From CAHJXF01 sp039936235 (GTDB lineage Bacteria > Pseudomonadota > Gammaproteobacteria > Burkholderiales > Burkholderiaceae_D), in the NCBI GenBank assembly GCA_039936235.1, contig JBDTIS010000071.1, positions 1 to 9,412 of the forward strand: a stretch of 9,412 bases of DNA. Direction: 5' to 3'. The stretch's first letter is position 1, and each line of letters opens with the position of its first letter. Of the stretch, positions 1 to 6,405 are shown piece after piece. Below the pieces are notes generated by a model. That model searched no databases and was not told the origin of the DNA. It saw only the letters and a program-made list of their open reading frames with translations. Position numbers and translations under genes: made by a program.

Positions 1-305
1 ACGAAGGGCCGCGGCTCGTCGCGAACATCGGCGACAGGCCGGCCGTGATCCTGCGCAACCACGGCCTCCTGGCCTGGGGCGACACGCTGCCGCGCACCTT
101 CGGCGTCCTGTGGCTGCTGAACCGCGCATGCGAGATCCAGGTGGCGACGCTGGCGATGGGACCGGCGAACCCGATCGGCGACGACGTCCAGAAGGCCTGT
201 GCGCGCGACGCGCTGCAGTTCGATCCACGCTTCGGCGCCGGCCAGGACGTGTTCGATGCGCTGACGCGTCAGGTCGATCGGATCGATCCGGGCTGGCGCG
301 CATGA
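1..305 (+). CDS. Class II aldolase/adducin family protein, C-terminal part (5' truncated)
   Basis: About 100 codons are present, reading from base 3 to a TGA at 303-305; the start lies outside the window. The segment around RNHGLLAWG, followed by a helix containing LLNRACEIQ, is the typical C-terminal part of the class II aldolase/adducin fold. In aldolases of this family the His of the RNHG motif is one of the zinc ligands. Members range from fuculose- and ribulose-phosphate aldolases to decarboxylases and uncharacterised catabolic proteins, and the substrate cannot be told from this fragment. The stop codon overlaps the ATG of the acetoacetyl-CoA synthetase gene (ATGA), so the two are very probably co-transcribed and translationally coupled. 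Family call is confident; function is open. Confidence 0.85.
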   Translation, partial: EGPRLVANIGDRPAVILRNHGLLAWGDTLPRTFGVLWLLNRACEIQVATLAMGPANPIGDDVQKACARDALQFDPRFGAGQDVFDALTRQVDRIDPGWRA

Positions 306-2353
306 GCGACATCATCTGGCGCCCGTCGGCTGCGCGCATCGACCGCGCGCAGGTCACCGCGTATCGCCAGTGGCTCGTAGAGACGCGCGGCCTCGCCTTC
401 GACGGCTACGAGGCGCTGTGGCAGTGGTCGGTCGATTCGCTCGAAGACTTCTGGCAGTCGATCTGGGACTACTTCGGCTTCACGTCGCCCACCCCGTATG
501 CGCGCGTGCTGGACCGACATGTCATGCCGGGGGCCAAATGGTTCGACGGCGCGACGCTGAACTACGTCGCCGAGGTATTCCGGAACGGGCAAGGTGCGGG
601 GGACAGTGCCGACGACGCGCGGCCGGCGATCGTGTTCCGCAACGAGCTCGGCGACCAGCCCGATATCTCGTGGCCGGAACTCGAACGGCGCGTGGCGTCG
701 CTCGCGGCGACGCTGGTCGACAGCGGCATCGTCGCAGGCGACCGCGTCGTGGCCTACCTGCCGAACGTGCCGGAGACGATCATCGCGTTCTTCGCGGTCG
801 CGAGCATCGGCGGCGTCTGGTCGGTGTGCGCGCCGGACATGGGGCCGGTCGGCGTGCTCGACCGCTTCCGTCAGATCGAGCCGACGGCGATGATCGCCTG
901 CGACGGCTATCGCTACGGCGGCAAGGTCTACGAGCGCAGCGAAACGGTAGCCAGCCTCCTCGAACAGTTGCCGACCGTGCGCACGTTGATCGTCGTGTCG
1001 CCGGTCGACATGCAGGCCACGCCGGCGGCGGCGCTCGCACCGAAGCTGCCGCAGCACGTCGCCCGCTGCATCGACTGGGCCGACTGCGTCGCGACACCCG
1101 ATGCGACGCTCGCGTGCACGCTGCTGCCTTTCGACCATCCGCTGTGGATCGTCTATTCGAGCGGCACGACGGGCACGCCGAAGGCGATCGTCCACGGTCA
1201 CGGCGGCGCCGCGCTGGTCGGCATCAAGGACACGCGGCTCCAGCTCGACGTCGCGCCGGCCGATCGCTTCCACTGGTACTCGAGCAGCGGCTGGATCATG
1301 TGGAACTCGCAGGTCGGCGCACTGCTGTCCGGGGCGACCGCGTGCATCTACGACGGCAACGCAGGCACACCCGACCTGAATGCGCTGTGGCGCTACGTGG
1401 CCGAGCGCGAGATCGACTTCTTCGGCGCCGGTGCGGCGTTCTACGCGTCTTGCATGAAGGCGCACATCGAGCCCGGCCGCGATTGCGACCTGTCGCGGCT
1501 GCGCTCGCTCGGCTCGACCGGTTCGCCGTTGTCGGAGGACGCGTATCGCTGGATCTACGGCCACGTGAAATCCGACGTGTGGCTCGGACCCATCTCCGGC
1601 GGCACCGATCTCGCCGCGGCATTCATCTGCGGCTCGGTGATCCTGCCGGTCCGCGTCGGCGAGATGCAGTGTCGCGGTCTCGGTGCGGCGGTCGCGGCAT
1701 TCGACGAACCGGGACGTCCGCTGATCGATGCGGTCGGCGAACTCGTGTGCACCGAGCCGATTCCGTCGATGCCGCTGTACTTCTGGAACGACGACGGTGG
1801 GCGGCGACTGAACGAGAGCTACTTCGACACCTATCCGGGCGTATGGCGTCACGGCGACTGGATCAAGCTGATCCCGCACGCCGAGGACGACGGGACGACA
1901 TCGGTCGGCGCCGTGATCTACGGCCGCTCGGACGCGACCATCAATCGCTTCGGCATTCGTATGGGCACCGCCGAGCTGTATCGCGCCGTCGAGGCGTTGC
2001 CGGAGGTGCTCGACAGCCTCGTGGTCGACCTCGAATACCTCGGCCGCGAGTCGTGGATGCCGCTGTTCGTCGTGCTGCGCGAAGGGCATGCGCTCGATGC
2101 GACGCTGATCGCGCGGATCAACGGCGAGATCCGCCGGGCGATGTCGGCACGACACGTGCCGAGCGACGTCTTCGCGATCGCGTCGGTGCCGCGCACGCTG
2201 TCCGGGAAGAAGCTCGAGTTACCCATCAAGCGGCTGCTGATGGGCTACGGCATCGACCAGGTCGTCAATCGGGACGCGATGGCCAATCCTGAAAGCATGG
2301 ACTGGTTCATCGCGCTGGCGGCCAGTCGCGCGGGGATCCATGCCGCCCTCTGA
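302..2353 (+). CDS. aacS: Acetoacetyl-CoA synthetase (acetoacetate-CoA ligase)
   Basis: A 683-residue ANL-superfamily enzyme expected to convert acetoacetate, ATP and CoA to acetoacetyl-CoA, AMP and PPi in the cytoplasm (EC 6.2.1.16). Length fits the family, which runs about 650 residues. The N-terminal ACS-type cap is present (LWQWSV, LEDFW, MPGAKWFDGATLNY). The phosphate-binding loop IVYSSGTTGTPK lies at residues 283-294, followed by the SSSGWIMWN segment, ISGGTD, the hinge region GRSDATINRFGIRMG at 541-555, and SGKKLELP at 634-641, with K636 at the position of the catalytic lysine. The long VRMG-type motif and the VDL segment after it separate this enzyme from acetyl-CoA synthetase. The ATG at 302 is chosen because it overlaps the upstream stop and begins the conserved IIWRPS segment; an in-frame ATG at 110 would add 64 non-homologous residues. 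It forms an operon with the aldolase-family gene. Confidence 0.93.
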   Translation: MSDIIWRPSAARIDRAQVTAYRQWLVETRGLAFDGYEALWQWSVDSLEDFWQSIWDYFGFTSPTPYARVLDRHVMPGAKWFDGATLNYVAEVFRNGQGAGDSADDARPAIVFRNELGDQPDISWPELERRVASLAATLVDSGIVAGDRVVAYLPNVPETIIAFFAVASIGGVWSVCAPDMGPVGVLDRFRQIEPTAMIACDGYRYGGKVYERSETVASLLEQLPTVRTLIVVSPVDMQATPAAALAPKLPQHVARCIDWADCVATPDATLACTLLPFDHPLWIVYSSGTTGTPKAIVHGHGGAALVGIKDTRLQLDVAPADRFHWYSSSGWIMWNSQVGALLSGATACIYDGNAGTPDLNALWRYVAEREIDFFGAGAAFYASCMKAHIEPGRDCDLSRLRSLGSTGSPLSEDAYRWIYGHVKSDVWLGPISGGTDLAAAFICGSVILPVRVGEMQCRGLGAAVAAFDEPGRPLIDAVGELVCTEPIPSMPLYFWNDDGGRRLNESYFDTYPGVWRHGDWIKLIPHAEDDGTTSVGAVIYGRSDATINRFGIRMGTAELYRAVEALPEVLDSLVVDLEYLGRESWMPLFVVLREGHALDATLIARINGEIRRAMSARHVPSDVFAIASVPRTLSGKKLELPIKRLLMGYGIDQVVNRDAMANPESMDWFIALAASRAGIHAAL

Positions 2354-2485
2354 GAGAAGACCCCGATCGCACCCTGCCCGCAGCGACAGCAGGCCAGCGA
2401 GCGGCAGCGATGTACGGCAGAATCGCGCACGACCGCGGCCCGCGAATCTCGCCAGGGCCGTCGAGATCCACATTCGGGAGACTTC

Positions 2486-3649
2486 ATGACTGGACCCATC
2501 CGCGCCGCACTGACCACGCGTGCGCTCGCAACCCTGCTGGTGCTCGCCGCCGCGCCCGCCTACGCGCAGATCAAGATCGGCGTGACCGTTTCGTCGACCG
2601 GTCCCGCCGCGTCGCTCGGCATCCCCGAGAAGAACACGGTCGACCTGCTGCCGCGCACGATCGCCGGCAAGAGTGTCCAGTACATCGTGCTCGACGATGC
2701 GTCCGACACGACGACCACGGTTACGAACGTCCGCAAGCTGATCAGCGAGGACAAGGTCGACGCGATCATCGGCTCGACGACGACGCCGCACTCGCTGGCG
2801 ATGCTGCCGGTGCTGGGGGAAGGCAAGACGCCGGCGATCACGCTGGCCTCGTCGTCGCGGATCGTCGAGCCGATGGACGCCAACCGCGCCTGGATGTTCA
2901 AGACGCCGCAATCCGACGTGATGATGGCGACCGCGATCGCCGAGAACATGAGCAACGCGGGCGTGAAGTCGATGGCTTTCATCGGCTTCAACAACGCGCT
3001 CGGCGACGCGTTCTACACCGAGGTGGCGAAGTATGCGGAGCTCAAGGGCATCAAAGTCGTCGCGAACGAACGCTTCTCGCCGATCGACACCAGCGTGACC
3101 GGGCAGATCCTGAAGATCATGTCGGCGAATCCCGACGCCGTCGTCATCGGCGCGTCGGGCACGCCCGCGGCGACGCCCGTGCGCACGCTGCGCGAGCGTG
3201 GCTTCAAGGGCCGCATCTATCACAACCACGGCGTCGCGAACCGCGAGTTCCTGCGCGTCTGCGGAAAGGACTGCGAAGGGACGTTCCTGCCGACCGGCCC
3301 GGTGATGGTCGCATCGCAACTGCCGGACTCGAACCCGGTGAAGAAGCGCGCAATGGAATTCGTGAAGCTCTACGAAGCGAAGTTCGGCGTCGGCAACGTG
3401 GCGGCGTTCTCGTCGTATACCTGGGATGCGGGGCTGCTGTTGCAGCGCGCGATTCCCGAAGCGCTGAAGAAGGCCCAGCCCGGCACGGCCGAATTCCGCA
3501 GCGCCCTGCGCGACGCGATGGAGACGATCCGTGAAGAGCCTTCTACGAACGGCGTCGTGAACATGAGCAAGACGGACCACCTGGGGCTCGATCAACGGGC
3601 GCGGGTGATGGTGGAGATCAAGGGCGGCGAGTGGAAATACCTGCCGTGA
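2486..3649 (+). CDS. ABC transporter substrate-binding protein, branched-chain amino acid/aromatic acid type (LivK-like)
   Basis: A 387-residue periplasmic solute receptor of the type I fold used by HAAT-family importers. Residues 1-27 form a Sec signal peptide: basic n-region, ATLLVLAAAP core, cleavage after AYA before Q28. The mature protein opens with IKIGVTVSSTGPAASLG, the usual first strand and ligand loop. VDAIIGSTTT at 91-100 and AFIGFNNALGDAFYTEVAK at 164-182 are also typical of the family. C259 and C263 could form a small disulfide. A strong ribosome site, GGGAG at 2476-2480, lies 5 nt before the ATG. No LivH/LivM/LivF/LivG genes are in view, so the receptor either serves components beyond the window or is an orphan. 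Homologues bind branched-chain amino acids, aromatic acids or other carboxylates, so the ligand is undetermined. Separated by 132 bp from acetoacetyl-CoA synthetase, it may be in the same transcript. Confidence 0.9.
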   Translation: MTGPIRAALTTRALATLLVLAAAPAYAQIKIGVTVSSTGPAASLGIPEKNTVDLLPRTIAGKSVQYIVLDDASDTTTTVTNVRKLISEDKVDAIIGSTTTPHSLAMLPVLGEGKTPAITLASSSRIVEPMDANRAWMFKTPQSDVMMATAIAENMSNAGVKSMAFIGFNNALGDAFYTEVAKYAELKGIKVVANERFSPIDTSVTGQILKIMSANPDAVVIGASGTPAATPVRTLRERGFKGRIYHNHGVANREFLRVCGKDCEGTFLPTGPVMVASQLPDSNPVKKRAMEFVKLYEAKFGVGNVAAFSSYTWDAGLLLQRAIPEALKKAQPGTAEFRSALRDAMETIREEPSTNGVVNMSKTDHLGLDQRARVMVEIKGGEWKYLP

Positions 3650-3741
3650 CGCGCGTTCGTCGTCGTTTGCGCGAAAGCGAGCTCTGTCCGACCGGTTAGT
3701 GTCTCGTCACTCAGACGACCAACGCGAAGGAATCATCACGG

Positions 3742-3855
3742 ATGCCTGCAGCATTGCTGAAGCCAAGGCCCACGTTGCTTGATCCTCGATCGCGCCGAGG
3801 CGGGAGAGCAAGTGACCATCGCGCGGCGCGCACACCCATCGCGACGCTCGTCTGG
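3742..3855 (+). pseudogene. Phd/YefM-family type II antitoxin remnant, frameshifted
   Basis: Pieces of a Phd/YefM antitoxin appear in order in three reading frames. After ATG CCT at 3742, the frame starting at 3750 reads SIAEAKAHVA and stops at TGA 3780. The frame starting at 3779 reads LILDRAEAGEQVTIARRA. The frame at 3835 then reads PIATLV. Joined, these match the family pattern SIAEAKAHL-xxLIDRAEAGEQVTIxRRGxPVARLV with correct spacing, assuming one base is missing at each junction (near 3749, 3778 and 3834). The three losses sum to one codon, so the original frame is restored at the end. Intact antitoxins of this family bind their own promoter with the N-terminal domain and neutralise a Doc, RelE or PIN toxin. 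No toxin gene is recognisable downstream. The alternative is sequencing indels in a real gene, but every neighbouring gene is frame-intact. Confidence 0.6.
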
Positions 3856-3922
3856 CATTCCTCGGAACGTGCGAGAAGACCCTCCGCGACGCGTGGATCC
3901 GCAAGTAACGCTTGGTGGTCGA

Positions 3923-3985
3923 GGTCCCTCCTTTGTCGGGACGCCAGTTCCTTTTTCCATTGTCATCCCGACGCACGAGGGATCC
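3923..3985. repeat. Imperfect long palindrome, REP/MITE-like hairpin
   Basis: The left arm at 3923-3941 (GGTCCCTC...GTCGGGA) is repeated in inverse at 3966-3985 (TCCCGAC...GAGGGATCC). About 16 of 20 positions pair, with one single-base gap and a 24-nt loop that includes a run of five T (3952-3956). Outer blocks GG(A)TCCCTC/GAGGGATCC and inner blocks GTCGGGA/TCCCGAC are exact apart from the gap. The right arm follows the head TGTCATCCCG (3961-3970), which also opens the element at 6486. This is the look of a dispersed intergenic hairpin repeat; copy number elsewhere cannot be judged from this window. Confidence 0.6.
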
Positions 3986-4101
3986 CACCCGGTTCACACG
4001 GCGCAGGAGGATGCACGCGGGCCCGTCCTTAGGCGCGACGACAGCGGCGTCCCCCGCAACGAAACGCACAAGCGGAACCTGTGGCGTCGAAGCCGGACGA
4101 C

Positions 4102-4668
4102 CTAACCGTTCAACCGGCTATGCGCCGGTAGCATCGCCGTCAGGTAGTCCATCTGGTCGGCGAGGATATTGCGGCTCGACAGCAGGAAGTGCTCGTAGCG
4201 GCACGGCGCGTACGGCAGGTAGCGAAGCGGCATGTGCGCTTCTTCGGGCGTCTTGGCGCCCTTGCGATGATTGCAGAAGCGGCAGGCCGCGACGACGTTC
4301 ATCCACGCGTCCTTGCCGCCGCGTGAACGCGGCTGGATGTGATCGCGCGTGAGCTTGTCGCGGCTGAACGATTCGCCGCAGAACGCGCAGACGTGGCGGT
4401 CGCGCTTGAACAGCAGGTCGTTGCGATCGCCGAGCGGCGGATAGGCGAGCGCCTTCGCGGCCATGATGTCGGACCGCGCGATCGCGATGATCGGCGCGGA
4501 CTCGATGATCGACTGGACTCCGGCGCGGTTGTAGCCGCCGTGGAAGATCACGACAGGCTCCCCGATCGACCAGGCCACCTTGCCGGTGGCGTTGTAACTC
4601 ACCGCTTCTTCAGGCGAAAGCCAGCGAAACGGTTGACCTGCCACGTCGAGTCCGAGGATGAACAACAT
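4102..4668 (-). CDS. HNH endonuclease family protein (Cys4 zinc type)
   Basis: A 188-residue protein whose central part is an HNH nuclease fold. CAFC (C94, C97) and CRFC (C129, C132) would hold a structural zinc. D109-H110 in TRDHIQPRSRGG, N124 and N133/H134 supply the His-Asn-Asn/His metal-binding site. The N-terminal 80 residues (MLFILGLDVAGQPFRWLSPEEA) and the C-terminal tail are of the kind seen in a stand-alone HNH family common in proteobacteria. Its cellular task is not established, and nothing nearby (methylase, phage or toxin genes) marks it as restriction or mobile. The ATG at 4668 is preferred over one 69 bp upstream because the family-like sequence begins at MLFIL; the longer form would add 23 residues running across the apparent promoter. 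No Shine-Dalgarno precedes it. A hairpin ACCGGC-N5-GCCGGT (4113-4129) lies in its last codons. Confidence 0.85.
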   Translation of the reverse strand: MLFILGLDVAGQPFRWLSPEEAVSYNATGKVAWSIGEPVVIFHGGYNRAGVQSIIESAPIIAIARSDIMAAKALAYPPLGDRNDLLFKRDRHVCAFCGESFSRDKLTRDHIQPRSRGGKDAWMNVVAACRFCNHRKGAKTPEEAHMPLRYLPYAPCRYEHFLLSSRNILADQMDYLTAMLPAHSRLNG

Positions 4669-4675
4669 GCATCGA

Positions 4676-4704
4676 ACTGTAATGCAAAAATCGTGACCGT
4701 TCCA
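4676..4704 (-). promoter_or_regulatory. Candidate leaderless promoter of the HNH gene
   Basis: On the minus strand TACAGT (4681-4676) ends 7 nt before the ATG at 4668, which would put +1 on the A of the start codon. A weak -35 candidate, TGGAAC (4704-4699), lies 17 nt upstream. No ribosome-binding sequence precedes the ATG, which agrees with a leaderless mRNA. The -35 match is poor (3 of 6), so this is a suggestion only. Confidence 0.35.
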
Positions 4705-4707
4705 CGA

Positions 4708-4728
4708 AAGCCGCTCGGCGCGCGGCTT
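4708..4728 (-). terminator. Possible weak terminator hairpin after the EamA gene
   Basis: AAGCCGC (4708-4714) and GCGGCTT (4722-4728) form a perfect 7-bp stem with a 7-nt loop, about 40 bp past the EamA stop. On the minus strand it is followed only by TTTCG rather than a proper U-tract, so termination would be partial at best. It lies between the EamA stop and the proposed HNH promoter. Confidence 0.3.
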
Positions 4729-4768
4729 CCCGCGCAATCGACCCGTTGCAGCCGGACCGTCGCGCTGG

Positions 4769-5683
4769 TCAGGCGATCGCCGCGACCGCCGGCGTCCTGC
4801 GGTTCACCAGAGCGATTCCGACCGCGATGAAGCCCATCGCGACGATCAGCCGGACACTGAGCGACTCGCCCAACGCGAGCGCGGCGAACAGCAGGCCGAA
4901 CACCGGCGTCAGAAACGAGAACGCCGACAGACGCGTCGCCGGGTAGTGGGCGAGCAGCCAGAACCACGTCAGGAAGCTCGCGAACGCGACGATCACCGAC
5001 TGAAATGCGATCGACGCCCACGCCCACGCCGTCAGTCCGGTTTCGGGCCAGCGCTCGTGCGTGGCGAGCGACGCGACGTACAGGATCGCGGCGCAGGCCG
5101 CGAGCTGATAGAACAGCGTCTTCTCGGGCGCGGCCGTCGACAGCCGTGTCGTACGGATCGTCAGCGTCGTCGCACCCCACAGGCACGCCGCGAGGATCGC
5201 CAGCCCGTCGCCGATCCACTGCGTGCGCACCGGCGACGTGAAGCCTTCCTGAAATGCATACGCCAGCGATGCGAACGCGCAGGCCATCCCGAACATCTGC
5301 AGCGGAGCCAGTCGCTCGGCCGGCACGAAGCGCGGCAGCAGCAGCGCGACCACGAACGGTGCCATGTACGTGAACACCGACACGCGCGATGCATCGGTCA
5401 GCGGCAGCGCGGCGTAGATACAGAGAAACTCCAGGCCGAACAGCGCGCCTGCAGCCAGACCCGGGATCAGCGTCCGGTCACGATCGAACAGCGGTGTACC
5501 ACGTCCGCGCGACCAGGCCCAAACGAGCACCGCCCCGATCACCGATCGCAGTGCGCCCTGCAGGAACGGTGGCAGCATCGGCAACGTGGCCTTGACGACC
5601 ACCTGCTGCATGCCCCACAGGACGCACAGCACCACCATCAGCCCGATCGCGAGGGCGTCGAGATGCGCGTGGCGCCTCGTCAT
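4769..5683 (-). CDS. EamA/DMT-superfamily inner-membrane transporter
   Basis: A 304-residue polytopic membrane protein with ten predicted helices, roughly at residues 8-28, 38-57, 72-91, 100-118, 127-144, 156-174, 188-206, 217-238, 253-273 and 277-294. This is two tandem five-helix EamA repeats, the normal length and topology for drug/metabolite exporters of the RhaT/YdcZ/RarD kind. The loop after helix 1 (CVLWGMQQVVVK) and the FLTPVFGLLFAALALGE block near residues 257-273 are family hallmarks. Substrates in this family are mostly metabolites or amino acids exported by proton exchange, and none can be assigned here. The ATG lies 13 bp after the stop of the glutathione S-transferase gene without a strong ribosome site of its own, so translational coupling in a GST-EamA operon is likely. 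Confidence 0.9.
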   Translation of the reverse strand: MTRRHAHLDALAIGLMVVLCVLWGMQQVVVKATLPMLPPFLQGALRSVIGAVLVWAWSRGRGTPLFDRDRTLIPGLAAGALFGLEFLCIYAALPLTDASRVSVFTYMAPFVVALLLPRFVPAERLAPLQMFGMACAFASLAYAFQEGFTSPVRTQWIGDGLAILAACLWGATTLTIRTTRLSTAAPEKTLFYQLAACAAILYVASLATHERWPETGLTAWAWASIAFQSVIVAFASFLTWFWLLAHYPATRLSAFSFLTPVFGLLFAALALGESLSVRLIVAMGFIAVGIALVNRRTPAVAAIA

Positions 5684-5696
5684 CCGGCTGCGACGA

Positions 5697-6311
5697 TCAG
5701 TTCTTCAGCAGGCCGGCCTCGCGCATCGCCGCCTGGACGGCAGGCCGTGCGGCGACGCGATCGCGATACGCGACGAGGTTCGGCCATCGGGTCAGGTCGA
5801 CCTTCAAGAACGCGGCCCACCGCAGCATCACGAACAGGTAGCCGTCCGCGGCGGTGAACGTGTCGCCCATCAGGTAGTCGCCATCGCCCAGCCGGTTCGC
5901 GATGAATGCGAGCCGCTTGTCGAGGTCGGCGCGGAAGTCGCCCTTCGCTTCGTCGGGGAAATGGGGGAACTTGAAGATCTCGTAGAAACGCTGATGGACC
6001 TCGGCGGTGAGGTAGTTGAGCCACTCGAGTTCGCGATAGCGCTCCATCGTTCCGACCGGTGGCAACAGCGTGCTGCCGGGCTTCAGGTCGGCCAGGTACT
6101 GAACGATCACCGGGCCTTCGCTGAGCCGCGTGCCGTCGTCGAGTTCGAGCACCGGCACCTGACCGCGCGGATTGATCGTCGCGTAGTCGGTGCCGTCGGC
6201 GAGCGTCTTGGTCCGACTGTCGACGAGGACCTTCGCATAGTCCATGTCGAGCTCGTGCAACGTGATCTGCACGGACAGCGAGCAGGCGCTCGGCATGTAA
6301 TAGAGCTTCAT
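5697..6311 (-). CDS. Glutathione S-transferase, beta class
   Basis: A 204-residue cytosolic GST that should conjugate or exchange glutathione with electrophiles. The N-terminal thioredoxin fold begins MKLYYMPSAC, with Cys10 at the beta-class catalytic position. INPRGQVPVLELDDG (46-60) contains the cis-Pro loop, and SEGPVIVQYLAD (64-75) contains the Glu65 region that binds the glutathione gamma-glutamyl group. In the helical domain H106 (LTAEVHQRFY) matches the second beta-class active-site residue. TRWPNLVAYRDRVAARPAVQAA is the usual C-terminal helix pair. Length matches E. coli GstA (201 residues). The ATG at 6311 is chosen because it begins the conserved MKLYY and follows GGAG at 5 nt; a frame open to 6422 would add 37 unrelated residues. 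It leads a probable operon with the EamA transporter, which might export conjugates, though that link is speculative. Confidence 0.93.
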   Translation of the reverse strand: MKLYYMPSACSLSVQITLHELDMDYAKVLVDSRTKTLADGTDYATINPRGQVPVLELDDGTRLSEGPVIVQYLADLKPGSTLLPPVGTMERYRELEWLNYLTAEVHQRFYEIFKFPHFPDEAKGDFRADLDKRLAFIANRLGDGDYLMGDTFTAADGYLFVMLRWAAFLKVDLTRWPNLVAYRDRVAARPAVQAAMREAGLLKN

Positions 6312-6316
6312 CGAGT

Positions 6317-6328
6317 CTCCGGGGGGGG
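6317..6328 (-). promoter_or_regulatory. Ribosome site of the GST gene abutting a C8 run
   Basis: On the mRNA strand eight consecutive C (6328-6321) run directly into GGAG (6320-6317), which sits 5 nt before the GST start codon. The site settles the start at 6311. The homopolymer is the longest in the window, and its complementarity to the following GG could partly mask the ribosome site. Confidence 0.6.
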
Positions 6329-6337
6329 TTCGCACGC

Positions 6338-6348
6338 GGCGCTGCGCC
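6338..6348. promoter_or_regulatory. Perfect 11-nt palindrome in the GST leader
   Basis: GGCGC-T-GCGCC is a perfect inverted repeat lying between the candidate GST -10 box and the GST start codon. It could be an operator or a short leader hairpin. Such short GC palindromes also arise by chance in DNA of this composition. Confidence 0.2.
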
Positions 6349-6367
6349 ACGCCGTCGTCGGGCGCCG

Positions 6368-6373
6368 ATTGTA
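6368..6373 (-). promoter_or_regulatory. Candidate -10 box for the GST-EamA operon
   Basis: TACAAT on the minus strand is a near-consensus sigma-70 -10 hexamer about 57 bp before the GST start, implying a leader of around 50 nt. No recognisable -35 lies at the proper distance, so the promoter would be weak or activator-dependent. Confidence 0.3.
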
Positions 6374-6405
6374 GGGCAACCGATCCAGAATAGGTCCACG
6401 CCCCC

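Larger units (their letters stand above)
3650..4101. other. Gene-free stretch holding a dead antitoxin gene and a palindromic repeat
   Basis: Several overlapping open frames of 76-146 codons cross this 452-bp stretch on both strands, but none has a convincing start or a family-like sequence over its full length. What can be seen is the frameshifted Phd/YefM remnant at 3742-3855 and the palindrome at 3923-3985. A small inverted repeat, TCGTC-N5-GACGA (3704-3718), lies just upstream of the remnant's ribosome site AAGGA (3727-3731) and could be a relic operator. Bases 3986-4101 show nothing I can name. I see no clear terminator for the substrate-binding protein gene. Confidence 0.6.

Noticed and set aside
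269..2155. A 628-codon open frame on the minus strand opposite the acetoacetyl-CoA synthetase gene
   Set aside because: It has the His/Arg/Asp-rich, low-complexity composition typical of antisense frames in GC-rich genes, and no motif or ribosome site. The + strand gene explains the openness.
2374..2407. Inverted repeat CTGCCCGC/GCGGCAG between the synthetase and receptor genes as a terminator
   Set aside because: The stem has a bulge, the loop is 19 nt and there is no T-run after it. It is not strong enough to call.
2219..3595. A 458-codon minus-strand open frame covering the substrate-binding protein gene
   Set aside because: Composition is again that of a GC-rich shadow (strings of R, H, D, V), it spans two separate + strand genes, and no domain is recognisable.
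3742..4032. A 96-codon open frame starting at the antitoxin remnant's ATG, as an intact small protein
   Set aside because: Only its first residues and the PIATLV segment resemble the Phd family. The middle is out of frame and the rest is repeat DNA, so it is treated as part of the wreck and not as a gene.
4113..4129. Perfect 6-bp hairpin ACCGGC/GCCGGT at the end of the HNH gene as its terminator
   Set aside because: It lies inside the coding region, and the following minus-strand sequence (TGAACGGTTAGG) lacks a U-tract.
4102..4668. HNH protein as part of a restriction, phage-defence or group II intron system
   Set aside because: No methylase, helicase, reverse transcriptase, integrase or phage gene is nearby, and the protein looks like a common stand-alone HNH family.
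4946..5857. A 303-codon + strand open frame opposite the EamA transporter
   Set aside because: It is an arginine/glutamine/histidine-rich shadow of a clear ten-helix membrane protein on the other strand.
5697..6311. GST-like gene as a maleylpyruvate isomerase of a gentisate pathway linked to the right-hand ligase
   Set aside because: Cys10 and His106 mark an ordinary beta-class GST. The gene is separated from the ligase block by a divergent promoter region and the methyltransferase gene.
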